A stretch of 45,884 nt of DNA, from positions 1 through 45,884 of the IMG/VR virus record IMGVR_UViG_3300013094_000096. One strand, given 5' to 3'. The first letter of the stretch is position 1. The number at the start of each line of letters is the position of its first letter. The notes below the pieces were generated by a model. The model was not told the origin of the DNA and searched no databases. It worked only from the letters and a program-made list of their open reading frames with translations. This DNA comes from a virus. A program made the position numbers and the translations under genes. Shown here in pieces: positions 37,301 to 42,792 of the stretch.

Positions 37301-38552
37301 CGCCCAGGTGCGCTGGTTCAATCGTGTATGGTCAGCCAACTACTCAGTCAACACCGCAACTTTTAATGTGGATCAGTGGAGTCTGGTGGATATTACGACG
37401 CTGAGCGGAGTCGATCGCACCATGGGTTATTACACGCCTACACCCAACATGCCCGGTCTCAGCTTGCCGCTCTTGATCAACGGAGTCACGTATCCTGGAG
37501 TACAAGTATCTGCGCCGGCCTTTGATCAAGATGCAGGATTTGATCTAGGCGGGTACAGTTTCAATCCATTTGACAATATATTTTACAGTCTTGAAGGCAC
37601 GCCGACCTATGATCCAAGTATCCTAGATGCGGCCTATTCCAGCTCGTATGTGGATCCATATCTGGGATTGAGACCCACTGATATCAACATAGCAGGCGGC
37701 GGCTACATTGATCAATACAGCAGCTATGCACCCGAAGAACTGGTTCCGGGCAGCGAATTTGATACCATGGATTTCCGTGTGATCACCAATGATGGCAGTC
37801 CTGAATTCCGTATTTTTCAAGACATGCGTGGATTCCAGTTGACCTATGCCATAACAGGCCCAACCACAACTACTGTGGCACAAGCCGTGGCCACAACCGA
37901 TGATATCATACACGTGGTCAATGCCAAAGCCTTGTTTGTGCCGGATCTGGCCACCAATCAATGGGGCGTGATCACTATTGATGCTGAACGCATCATGTAT
38001 CGCAATATTGATTTGACAGCCAACACAGTAAGCAGTCTTATCAGAGGCACTGCTGGAACGGCTGTTACTGCTCATGCTATCGGATCCACAGTGCGCGACA
38101 TGAGCAGCAACAATTTATACAGTCAACGATACCAAAACTACGTGGTCAGTGACACAGTCACGGCAGATGGATCCAGCACAACATTTGTGGCACCCAGCAT
38201 TGTGCTGAGCACAACTGATATAACCTGGGTCATTGCCAACAGCTACGACACCGGAGTCATAGTAGAAACTCCAGGAACTTTTAGTTCATCCCCATACGAT
38301 ACTACACCATTTGACGGAGGACAGTTTTATCGTGCCAAACAGGCAGTACCGGCCGGAACCGATATTACCGACACAGACTATTGGCAACCGCTTGTCGCTG
38401 CTGTAGAAGTATATGTGGGCGGATTGCGTGTATCTCCTGAATTTTACACAGTCACAGCCTCTACTCCGGTATCGATCACACTGACTGCAACGCCACCTGC
38501 TGGACAAGATGTAACCATACTGGTGCGCAGGGGGACCTGGGTTGATTTCTAG
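25320..38552 (+). CDS. Giant baseplate/tail-fibre protein (4,410 aa) with FG-GAP propeller
   Basis: The ATG at 25320 overlaps the gp6 stop (TGATG). The N-terminus, DLLPEVFQTPINRQFLAATL then DQLTQEP, is that of the giant protein found after gp6 in marine T4-like phages. Parts in order: beta-rich repeats with 'NGxxLxxGVDYxV' turns (about 1150, 2430 and elsewhere); three W-x-Y-GD-V-x-Y-W motifs near 1848, 2778 and 3985 that resemble CBM5/12 carbohydrate-binding modules; a short coiled coil (about 1895-1920); seven FG-GAP repeats (about 2257-3090); a Gly/Thr-rich GTGGAGTYN repeat (about 3440-3500); and YSEFGSPDWLVKSSF near 3702. No transmembrane segment or signal peptide is evident. It probably forms the outer baseplate and host contacts, perhaps covering gp7/gp8/gp10 roles. 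The function is inferred from position. Confidence 0.85.
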   Translation: MTIPSAQFSTADLLPEVFQTPINRQFLAATLDQLTQEPAFAKRQGFIGQRIGPGVNANDQYVIEPTATRNQYQLEPGVVQVNPADTAQVVDAITYPGMNDALAVQGAVVANSSSLYTSEYYTWDPFVDFDKFINYSEYYWLPNGPDAVTVNATGIPTYENFTVTRNDGFYTFSGIAGNNPTLTLARNGTYNFLVAQNNQATIQFRVTNNGTTAWVIDYDSNPTLTLTRGNTYTFDLSLSAPLPFYIKTEASYGSINLYNSGVSNNGAVSGLITFTVPQDAPDTLYYCNSTEFNLRGTFDIVDAVAGTGPGFWIQTDPGINGVVASTPNISSRDVYGVVNNGVDLGTVTFNTPATTAQNFYYNLPYIGSLPNQPTGTVDLVTTLLFDQINGIALTDFLATNPAGIDGVTNIVGRTLVFNAVNTTDTDLYVVWLVSETGGIIQLINVLSINNLSQFGVLFGATYASTRWYKNASGLLVQMPLLTATRDLLYYQDGTDPTMFGVIELVDLTGTSVLDVGNILGRKTYTSPNGVTFTNGLKVLFTGTTVPAGYQNNEYYVQGVGTAIQLLPVTDFFTPETYLSGLPLYPDYLTSSRDSLDLNPWCRSNRWFHVDVIQQTGSYNRTNVVLDQTLRAKRPILEFRGGTRLFGFGTQGIAPVDIIDFSQTDALRTVEGSLGFATDGYQLVEGSTIIFAGDQDVAVRRTVYQVTFITPDTVAPLIPEPIINLIPIATVLADQSTVCLAGTTLIGVTYYFDGANWILAQQKNSVNQPIRFDVYDLNGISFADQTTYPSSNFLGSYLTSYAVSNGTNDPYLGFPLTYLNLTNLGDIVFDNNLYADSFVYTTNNTGVTVPLSTGFVRQYQTRVAFDLEIGWQTAVSKSQVRQQFGFTYAGLPLQLDVAVSTSTVVPAVQIFVNSAFLEPYNSDTGTYNYSYTVASATTTITFASGVIAVGDTVELQVLSNQVSATGFYQVPINLENNPLNNNSSTFTLGTARNHYSTIAQNLINLEGPVIGANNTRDLGNLVPYGLQILQQSSPMTLAGFFLRSTEYNIFDSLVFNSREYIKFKNQLLNAVITNDFGTQTVPEILDSAVSLITAGDTSISPFYWSDMLPTGTRLASNSTTVTAITTNRFNTVQTYDFTTSNYLGLLVYLNGALLTRGVDYETGVGTPTLTILVPLNTGDTVTINEYNPTYGNFVPNTPTKLGLYPKWTPRAYISPDYVQPTPVIQGHDGSITVAFGDIRDDILLEFEKRIYSNLKTDGNPVPLTIDEVLPGFFRTTDYTEAEITQILGEDFLSWAGYNKLDYTAQDYLANNAFTYNYSTAGNRINNQVLEQGAWRGIYRYFYDTITPNLTPWEMLGFTEQPVWWTNRYGLPPYTSGNLVLWGDLEQGLVADPVAPYIKSNFARPGLTQVIPVDGLGNLLPPVSSVVGLYNPNTFRKSWTVGDGGPVEASWWSSSSYPFAVMRLLALTRPAEFFSLFADRDLYRYSATMSQYLYNKRYRLNANELEIYGNGVSKASYIDWIVDYNQQMGVNSTDSLASDLANVDVRLCYRMAAWTDQQSLEISLEKSSPQSQNQSLLIPPESYHLLLYKDQPYSQSTYSSVVIEKVDNGWSVYGYSTYQAYFTILVSAVNGITQTISAGGATVQVPAQYSNQTVRIPYGYVFTNRNMVVDFLLSYGQYLQTQGMSFTYIENGYVLDWRQMAQEFLYFSQQGWQTGTLINLNPAASQLSVSTPGAVVDSIVSYGPQNQLLDQNRQTFATRNLVIQRFGDSFVIQPDLSTGQAISYLNLKFTDYENMIVFDNVDIFGDVIYDPTTAERQNRLYLNAFNSTMWDGTLNARGFMLNQDNVLAWDPTQRYTKGDLVRYKNQYWQANGTVQPTAAFDYNSWFLSNWARIQKGLLANLANKADQLANTYNTQTANLNNSNDLLAYNLIGFTPRQYMANLGLDDVSQVNLYQQFIKTKGSLQATDLFTNVSLAKGSGTYKIYETWGVLIGTYGATANRSYFEINLNQALLPNNPSTVQIIQPGDISQANQTVLLSNLWSESYNIATTNILPTIYPTTQQTALPSAGYVNINDADITVYSLDDPSSIAANIGIIGTGTTVWVAHDNSYDWNIYRCAQVPGRLTQITDNLNGTSIAQFSSITNLAIGDLIIVRYFSTVVDGVYRVLGIRSPTQLIISYSFVNSNQTTLTGTGLAWHLQTMRVKQASDVSQLSYATDLVPGARAWVDNDGSGHWQVLEKQSPFAGVETVSSIIPQYNDLFGSAIAQSSNHYSLLVGSPNTAGGGTVETYRRVTTSTNAGTYVDNLILTLAAANTESFGSSLSWGNSNWAVAGAPASDAGRGYAVAIYQVPGSNDYELSQLLTAPTSTAAVAFGTAVVISADERWMYVGAPGGNLVYAYGLITVPTQSISYTTDLTTTSFVYNTAIQINSAYPDQLIVTLNNVQLTNGVDYTVTATSIVFPQAPSPGIQLLVTRRNKVILTGTGSDTYNLSTYLYTATSIDSFSIAVDGVYQRPYIDYTFSTQLTFLTVPASGSNIVITAGNYWQYMSAMPVDGLSLSADAAFGSAVTTSTDGRTVIVGSNSDSALDSQGNVVANAGSTYVFDRSVVRYLVTDVAQLTYVIPGAVTAPVAVLLNGTFLYNSAQYINGQFTLSGSNIVLNSSVVLNIGDSIEIETNQFQFMEKITASTPESGSQFGSAVQICSNDCSIYVGSPRYTSTLIQDGSVTRHVNQSRLYGATVSTVANPTLTPGTAIRVNNIEIAVPNSPNNTVAGLANAISPLPWSSTQTYYINDRVIYNSVCYIAAQSSLAQQPSSNSMYWTSSFAVPNVQASLSNNLEFISDGTTQLYDIGTVYSAAGSNPVVYVNGVLQIASPAAGYTYSYIPATTSSPGQIAFVTAPAIYLPIVIVTGQLVLSVIDSAAAPTFNQLSVLPGIGYNGSAFAQLGFETFVYTQTLTSPDPVAYGAFGSAISINSNSLNVVVGAPNGNVYEAMSFDAGKTIFDEHSTRVSNPVSNSGVAYTFDYLPSANTSVTNPGQMVFGQQIYQSGTQSGDQFGTAVNYVNGRLIVGAPGQDLGVSNNSNYGSISIYDNPTNAPSWKIAYYQQPAVNIELMNSVYSFDKLLNSTQTYFDFIDPLQGKILGVAARNIDYIGAVDPANYNTGTIHNNGTAWYSGHVGEIWWDTDTVRFVNPNQDDITYASRQWAQIFPGSRVDIYQWIESSVPPASYTGTGRPLSNTSYTTSSVLTANGVLANYYYYWVRGITSIDSANGKDLSASAIASYIANPIGSGIPYLAPLTANTVALYNASGLISAQDTILHVEYERQTPGAGINIHTEYEFIADGKASSFVNDSIYNKLVDSLCGQNTSGALVPDPLLSPGMQYGVRYSPRQGMFIDRYTALKNYLERANAILAQYPITETRSFALLNSSEPTPSQLIGTASAASIAGTILTVSGTVTGTFAIGQTLTGTGIPASVVITGYVTGTGGAGTYNISTGLSISAQAITATAGYNFVVPNITVLGYQNLNQVPTGYLYLVLSDSTEGGRWTVYEVISNTGTGALQLNRIQNFDTPLYWQYINWYQPGYNSTVQPVTQVANYADLATLSLATAPIGSSVQVNANGQGLYEIYLRSDLGWTRVGLENGTIAFDEVLWNYSLGPYGFGADVFDAQFFDQAPVTETRQIINAINLQLFVDDLLIYRNELLMLMFKYVYSEFGSPDWLVKSSFIITDHNLQPLLPYPLYEKDDQTFVEDYINEVKPFHVQNLAFNLIYDGQDVYNGQLTDFDVPAHWDSALQVPQFVSPVLTPYTAAGSTIESFASDASANAAIWSEPPWQPWFTNHALSITGASMSASGTGYTVVPAVTFGTPWTANTVYTVGQQIYYVNGSTNNLYSVTVSGTSGETPPVFVSGSAVNGTATLVWSGNGAMGYATLGTNGTVASVTVTDPGSGYTTTATITLTGGNGTGARATPIMSNAMARQFSVRMRFDRYQYASDITEWQAGITYPAGAQVRWFNRVWSANYSVNTATFNVDQWSLVDITTLSGVDRTMGYYTPTPNMPGLSLPLLINGVTYPGVQVSAPAFDQDAGFDLGGYSFNPFDNIFYSLEGTPTYDPSILDAAYSSSYVDPYLGLRPTDINIAGGGYIDQYSSYAPEELVPGSEFDTMDFRVITNDGSPEFRIFQDMRGFQLTYAITGPTTTTVAQAVATTDDIIHVVNAKALFVPDLATNQWGVITIDAERIMYRNIDLTANTVSSLIRGTAGTAVTAHAIGSTVRDMSSNNLYSQRYQNYVVSDTVTADGSSTTFVAPSIVLSTTDITWVIANSYDTGVIVETPGTFSSSPYDTTPFDGGQFYRAKQAVPAGTDITDTDYWQPLVAAVEVYVGGLRVSPEFYTVTASTPVSITLTATPPAGQDVTILVRRGTWVDF
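32080..34590 (+). other. Seven-repeat FG-GAP (integrin-alpha-like) beta-propeller inside the giant protein
   Basis: Seven copies of FG[ST][AS][VIL]...[LIVM].VG[AS]P lie in order at 32085 (FGSAIAQ...LLVGSP), 32258 (FGSSLSW...AVAGAP), 32423 (FGTAVVI...MYVGAP), 32993 (FGSAVTT...VIVGSN), 33385 (FGSAVQI...IYVGSP), 34195 (FGSAISI...VVVGAP) and 34459 (FGTAVNY...LIVGAP). Seven is the blade number of integrin-alpha propellers. Blades 3-4, 4-5 and 5-6 are separated by larger insertions, including an 'NGVDYTV' beta domain and a carbohydrate-binding-like motif. Ligand binding at the tail surface is the likely role. Confidence 0.8.
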
Positions 38553-38584
38553 ATCTAAAACTTAATCTACATGTAAAAACTCAA

Positions 38585-38592
38585 GGTAAATA
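38585..38592 (+). promoter_or_regulatory. Candidate late promoter, GGTAAATA
   Basis: GGTAAATA sits 4 nt before the ATG at 38597, in the 44-bp gap after the giant gene. AAGG at 38583-38586 could instead serve as ribosome site. The two readings exclude each other to some extent, so this is a weak call. Confidence 0.25.
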
Positions 38593-38596
38593 AATC

Positions 38597-38743
38597 ATGA
38601 CGGATAAAAACCCCACAACAAATAACAACGCCACACAGCCAAAACCTCGTCGTCCTGACGAATTGGGCAGTGTGTGGTTACAGGCGCATCTGCGTATCAC
38701 GGATCCCAAAACTGGTCAAGTCATAGTGGAGAAATCAGCATGA
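38597..38743 (+). CDS. Small protein (48 aa) sharing a motif with the next gene
   Basis: A short ORF filling an otherwise empty gap. The first 20 residues are polar (Asn/Thr/Pro/Lys), followed by GSVWLQAHLRITDPKTGQVI then VEKSA. The segment LRITDPKTGQVIVEKSA parallels VRIHDPHTGEVLVDKRNAI at the start of the following protein, so it looks like a detached copy of that N-terminal strand pair. Its TGA overlaps the next ATG (ATGA), implying coupled translation. AAGG lies about 10 nt before the ATG. Function unknown. Confidence 0.6.
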   Translation: MTDKNPTTNNNATQPKPRRPDELGSVWLQAHLRITDPKTGQVIVEKSA

Positions 38744-39348
38744 TTATCACTCCCGGACTAGCACAGGTACAGGGGTTTGTGCGTATACACGATCCACATA
38801 CCGGAGAAGTATTGGTAGACAAACGCAATGCTATCAATTATGAAAATATCAGTACTTGTATGGCCAACACCCTTAGCAACGGTCCAAATGGATTCATTTA
38901 TGAAATGGCATTCGGTAATGGCGGTAGCGCAGTTGATCTGACCGGTGTGATCACTTATCTTCCACCCAACACCACTGGTGTCAATGCCAGCCTGTACAAT
39001 CAAACCTATGCCAAGGTAGTAGATCAGTACAGTGCAACCAATCTGGATCCAGCCAACAACAAAATGACTGTGGTACACACATCGGGGCAGGTTTACACTG
39101 ATATCATAGTGACCTGTTTGCTGGATTACGGTGAGCCAGCCGGACAGCAGGCCTTTGACAACAGTACCAATTTCAATGGCGAATATGTGTTTGACGAACT
39201 GGGGTTGAAATGTTGGAACGGTAGCAGCACTGATCTGCTGTTGATCACGCATGTTATTTTCCATCCAGTGCAGAAAAGTCTCAACCGCCAGATACAGATC
39301 GATTATACCCTGCGTATCCAGACCTTGACTAATCTCAGTGCGGTATAA
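38740..39348 (+). CDS. Tail/baseplate structural protein (202 aa), unnamed family
   Basis: The ATG at 38740 overlaps the stop of the 48-residue gene; an earlier in-frame ATG at 38674 would lie inside that gene and is less likely. The protein has VRIHDPHTGEVLVDKRNAIN, then a YEMAFGNGGSAVD turn, TYAKVVDQYSA, and GEYVFDELGLKCW before a beta-rich end, RQIQIDYTLRIQT. This layout occurs among uncharacterised structural proteins of T4-like marine phages, usually beside fibre genes. It is probably a fibre-attachment or baseplate decoration protein. Its stop codon lies within the TATAAATA box that serves the next gene. Confidence 0.6.
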   Translation: MIITPGLAQVQGFVRIHDPHTGEVLVDKRNAINYENISTCMANTLSNGPNGFIYEMAFGNGGSAVDLTGVITYLPPNTTGVNASLYNQTYAKVVDQYSATNLDPANNKMTVVHTSGQVYTDIIVTCLLDYGEPAGQQAFDNSTNFNGEYVFDELGLKCWNGSSTDLLLITHVIFHPVQKSLNRQIQIDYTLRIQTLTNLSAV

Positions 39349-39351
39349 ATA
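39344..39351 (+). promoter_or_regulatory. Late promoter, perfect TATAAATA
   Basis: An exact match to the T4 late-promoter box, 32 nt before the ATG at 39384. It overlaps the stop codon of the preceding gene. Among the boxes listed here it is the only perfect one and so the best evidence that gp55-type late transcription works in this phage. Confidence 0.6.
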
Positions 39352-39383
39352 CAGTGCAAAATAAAAGATAGGAATAACGCATA

Positions 39384-40643
39384 ATGTCATACACCATAAC
39401 TCTAACAGACGGCGCAGTTTTTGCCACCGTGGCAGATGGCACCATCAACACTGCCAGCTCAATGACTTTGGTTGGTAAAAATTATGCCGGTTATGGACAA
39501 TTTTTAGATAACAATTTCATGCGTTTGTTGGAAAGTGCGTCGAATTCGACTGCTCCAGTAGCGCCAATTACTGGTCAGTTATGGTGGAACAACACACCCA
39601 ATGCTGGTGTGCTTTCGATCTACATGGGATCGGCCTGGAAAACCCTGGCTGCACTGGTAGTCAGCAGCGCAACTCCTAGCACCAGTACCTACAGCAACAC
39701 CGGCGACATGTGGTACGACACTGTGAACCAACAGGTCAATATCTGGACCGGTAGCAAATGGTTGTTGATCGGACCGCAATTTACGTCCGGCACCGGAGTC
39801 ACTGGCGCATTTGCCAATGTTATAACTGACAGCAATTCTATAAGCCACAAGGTCATTGAACTCACGGTCAACAGCACCGTGGTTGGCATTATCAGCGAAG
39901 ACAGCACTTTTACTCCACAGACTCTTATCACAGGATTTGCCAACGTGAATCCAGGACTGCAATTGGCCAACACAGTGAATGGTGTGGGCGGTGTCAGTGT
40001 GCCATCATTTTGGGGACAGGGCAATTCCGGAGTCAGCGTGACTGGCAATATCTCGGGTGCCTACATAATCGGTAACGGAAGTCAATTGACCGGAGTCACT
40101 GCTTACACCAATGCCAATGTGGCTGCATACTTACCGACCTATACCGGCAATCTGCAGGTCGGCAACATAACAAATGCCAACGGCAACGGTGTGGGCAATA
40201 TCGGAAACAGTGGTGCATATTTCAATACTATATTTGCTCGTGCCACCAGCGCACAATACGCTGACGTGGCCGAACGATTTGCAACCGATACCGAATACGA
40301 AGCCGGAACAGTGGTTGAATTGGGAGGCACAGCCGAAATTACCAAATCTGTTCAAGAATTAAGCGAAACTGTGTTTGGGGTCATAAGTACCCAAGCAGCT
40401 TATTTGATGAACAGTGGCGCTGGCACAGATGCCACTCATCCGCCGGTTGCAATAACCGGTCGAGTTCCTGTAAAATGTACAGGAACAGTGACCAAAGGTG
40501 ATAGACTGGTCAGTGCCGGCAACGGTATAGCCAGAGCAGCTCGACCGGGTGAGGCCACAGCGTTTAATGCCATAGGGCGTGCGCTGGAAGACAAAACAGA
40601 TCCAGGTCTGGGCATGGTTGAAGCCATAGTCATGATCAAATAA
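39384..40643 (+). CDS. Tail-fibre-like protein with C-terminal ADVAERF domain (419 aa)
   Basis: The first ~130 residues contain two copies of a short beta motif: PITGQLWWNNTPNAGVLSIY and NTGDMWYDTVNQQVNIWTGS, each followed by W(K/L)xL. A central part has GNGSQLTGVTAYTNANVAAY, common in fibre shafts. The last ~140 residues start with ATSAQYADVAERFATDTEYE and continue AGTVVELGG, VFGVISTQAAYLMN, ITGRVPVKCTGTVTKGDRLV. This C-terminal domain recurs on phage fibre proteins and resembles intramolecular-chaperone or tip domains; a protease activity is not evident. Likely a receptor-binding fibre or its tip. A TATAAATA box and a weak AGGAATAA ribosome site precede it. Confidence 0.7.
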   Translation: MSYTITLTDGAVFATVADGTINTASSMTLVGKNYAGYGQFLDNNFMRLLESASNSTAPVAPITGQLWWNNTPNAGVLSIYMGSAWKTLAALVVSSATPSTSTYSNTGDMWYDTVNQQVNIWTGSKWLLIGPQFTSGTGVTGAFANVITDSNSISHKVIELTVNSTVVGIISEDSTFTPQTLITGFANVNPGLQLANTVNGVGGVSVPSFWGQGNSGVSVTGNISGAYIIGNGSQLTGVTAYTNANVAAYLPTYTGNLQVGNITNANGNGVGNIGNSGAYFNTIFARATSAQYADVAERFATDTEYEAGTVVELGGTAEITKSVQELSETVFGVISTQAAYLMNSGAGTDATHPPVAITGRVPVKCTGTVTKGDRLVSAGNGIARAARPGEATAFNAIGRALEDKTDPGLGMVEAIVMIK

Positions 40644-40661
40644 ATTTAGGAACAACAGAAA

Positions 40662-41627
40662 ATGACATACAGCACCGGCAACCTAATAGCAGCAACCGAT
40701 TACAATACTTTTACCTCGGGTATCAACACTCCGTGGAATACCTACTACGGTCAGACTGCATTGGGCACAGTGGCCACAGGTGGCACAGTGACCGCGGTGC
40801 AATGGGACAGTGTGGTCAATACCATAGCCAGTCTGGGCAATCATCAGCCGACCACGATCACGTCGAGATCAGCCCCCACAGCAGGTACTACTATCGCAGC
40901 CTTGGCCAACGTGCAAACTGACATTACCAATACAAGCAACAACTATCTCAACGCTTACGCAGTAGGCAGCCAATACACAGCTTGGACTGGGACCAGCAGC
41001 AAAACAGCTGCCACCGGATCTGGCAGTGCAGCCTGGAACATAACTTTTACTCACACCATGACTTTTGCCAGCACAGCGGCCATGGGGTATTTCTTTTATG
41101 CCGGTGGCTACGTACAACTGCAATTTGGTAAAAGCAGCACAGGCACAGTGGCCGATACTGAATGGAACACGTTTATTGGAGCCAACGGCGCTGGTGGTGT
41201 AGTGGCTGGCAAAGTCATATTCACCAGTTCCAGTACCAGCAAAACCATTGCTTCGGTAGCATATACTGGTACCAACAAGACCGGCGGAACAGGGACACCC
41301 AGTGTGTTGGCTACCGGTATCGGGTTCGCTCAACTCACTGGATCAGCACAGACTATTTACACACAGTATGACACCGGCACAGCCTACAGCAGCAACTATG
41401 TGACCATAACAGCCTATACCAGTGGATCCACCATAATCTTTACCACAACCTGGTATGACAACGGTGATACCAATCCAGGGTCAACTGCGCAGATTTCGGG
41501 TGGTACAGCCACTTCGGGAACCACGTTCGGTACTGCACCGACCACGATCTTGACCTATTATCCACCAGAAACCACGTACTTGACCAACTCGTGGGGAACT
41601 CCCACAGTGGCCGCTACCACAGCCTAA
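40662..41627 (+). CDS. Thr/Ser/Gly-rich virion structural protein (321 aa)
   Basis: The N-terminus, TYSTGNLIAATDYNTFTSGI then NTPWNTYYG, is a pattern seen in small fibre or decoration proteins of marine phages. The body is nearly all beta-strand-like with very few charged residues; Thr, Ser, Gly, Ala and Tyr dominate. There is no enzymatic motif. TAGGAACA lies before the ATG as ribosome site, 18 bp after the fibre gene, so the two are probably co-transcribed. Host-contact or capsid/fibre decoration are both possible. Confidence 0.6.
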   Translation: MTYSTGNLIAATDYNTFTSGINTPWNTYYGQTALGTVATGGTVTAVQWDSVVNTIASLGNHQPTTITSRSAPTAGTTIAALANVQTDITNTSNNYLNAYAVGSQYTAWTGTSSKTAATGSGSAAWNITFTHTMTFASTAAMGYFFYAGGYVQLQFGKSSTGTVADTEWNTFIGANGAGGVVAGKVIFTSSSTSKTIASVAYTGTNKTGGTGTPSVLATGIGFAQLTGSAQTIYTQYDTGTAYSSNYVTITAYTSGSTIIFTTTWYDNGDTNPGSTAQISGGTATSGTTFGTAPTTILTYYPPETTYLTNSWGTPTVAATTA

Positions 41628-41651
41628 CAGGGTCAAAATAGCCAATATTGC

Positions 41652-41680
41652 TTGGCAAATACAATCATGTAGTGTATAAT
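41652..41680 (+). promoter_or_regulatory. Sigma-70-type promoter, TTGGCA - 17 bp - TATAAT
   Basis: TTGGCA at 41652-41657 and a perfect TATAAT at 41675-41680 are separated by the ideal 17 bp. A start site about 7 nt after the -10 box falls at the ATG at 41687, so the mRNA would be leaderless. This is the best sigma-70 promoter in the window and separates the structural module from the cargo-like module. Confidence 0.6.
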
Positions 41681-41686
41681 ACATGT

Positions 41687-41992
41687 ATGGACACTGACAA
41701 TTTGATCGCACATGGCCGCACAAGATTTGAACATGCGGCTGCACGCAGGACTCTCAAAGAAAAATATCAAGGTCGTATGACTTTTGCCTATCAGGGTGGC
41801 ATGTGGCGTGCTGGTCCTGAGTTACAAAACACATTGTTGACCTGTCCCGACACAGAAGCAGTGTTGCTGGATTTGTATGAAACACCGGTCAAGGTCCAAA
41901 CCCGAGAGCTGATGACATTGAGTCAACAACGCTGGCAAGAACAAATGACGGCTTGGTTGATCGAACACGAACAGCTGAATCAAAATCGATGA
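41687..41992 (+). CDS. Conserved phage protein of unknown function (101 aa)
   Basis: The ATG at 41687 (MDTDNLIAHGRTRFEH) is preferred over the start at 41648, which would place the promoter inside the gene. The protein has HAAARRTLKEKYQGRMTFAY, then QGGMWRAGPELQ and VLLDLYETPVKVQTRELMTL, ending in QQRWQEQMTAWLIEHEQL. It resembles a small protein of unknown function found in T4-like marine phages. Charged and probably helical at the end; no catalytic motif. Its stop overlaps the next start (ATGA), and it opens the coupled run of genes to the right edge. Confidence 0.6.
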   Translation: MDTDNLIAHGRTRFEHAAARRTLKEKYQGRMTFAYQGGMWRAGPELQNTLLTCPDTEAVLLDLYETPVKVQTRELMTLSQQRWQEQMTAWLIEHEQLNQNR

Positions 41993-42792
41993 CCCAGGGT
42001 GTTGTGATATTTGCCTACAATTCAGATCAGCTGGACTATATGGCCTTGGCCGCATGGAGCGCCAACAACATACACCGACACCTGGCTGTGCCGGTCACAG
42101 TCATAACTGATTGCGATCATGTTCCTGAGTCTTACCAATTTGATCAGGTCATACAGGCCACCAGATCGGGCACTGCCACCAGGTACTTTGCCGATCTTGA
42201 TCGTACAGTACCCTGGTACAACGGCAACAGGATGTCGGCCTACGAGCTGTCGCCCTACGATACTACCTTGGTCCTGGACGCCGATTATGTGGTGGCCAGC
42301 GATCAGTTGGCCTGCCTGTTCGACAGTCGCCAGGACTTTGTAGCACACGATCTGGCCTACGACGTGACCGGACGAGACAATTTTGATGAACTCAACTGTT
42401 TTGGACGCTATCACAATCCCATGACCTGGGCCACAGTCATGTGTTTTCGGCGCAGCGATCATGTCGGATTGATATTTGAAACCATGGGCATGATTCGAGA
42501 CAACTGGGATCATTATCGTGCTGTGTACGGCATTGTTGATTCAAACTATCGCAATGATTTTGCCTTGAGCATGGCCTTGGGTGTGGTCAATGGTCACGTG
42601 CAGACCAACACCAGTATCCCCTGGAAGCTGGCCACAGTGACACACCAGCATCAATTGAGCCAGCTATCACAAGATCAATACCGAGTGGACTGGAAGACCT
42701 CGGACAACCACGCCCGCTGGATCACGCTTGCGACCGATTTCCATGCCATGGGCAAACGATACCTAGGAGACATAGTTGCCAATCCTTGCTGA
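41989..42792 (+). CDS. Glycosyltransferase-like protein, GT-A type (267 aa)
   Basis: Start at 41989 overlaps the previous stop. The N-terminal strand GVVIFAYNSDQLDYMALAAW and the following VPVTVITDCD fit a nucleotide-sugar binding fold. TTLVLDADYVV holds a DxD-type motif (D97, D99) used by GT-A enzymes to bind the metal and sugar nucleotide. A later FGRYHNPMTWATVMCFRRSD region and a C-terminal His-rich HQHQLSQLS follow. Sugar and acceptor are unknown. The next gene appears to be a distant paralogue. Base composition is close to that of the structural genes, unlike the A/T-rich sugar cassette on the minus strand. Confidence 0.65.
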   Translation: MTQGVVIFAYNSDQLDYMALAAWSANNIHRHLAVPVTVITDCDHVPESYQFDQVIQATRSGTATRYFADLDRTVPWYNGNRMSAYELSPYDTTLVLDADYVVASDQLACLFDSRQDFVAHDLAYDVTGRDNFDELNCFGRYHNPMTWATVMCFRRSDHVGLIFETMGMIRDNWDHYRAVYGIVDSNYRNDFALSMALGVVNGHVQTNTSIPWKLATVTHQHQLSQLSQDQYRVDWKTSDNHARWITLATDFHAMGKRYLGDIVANPC

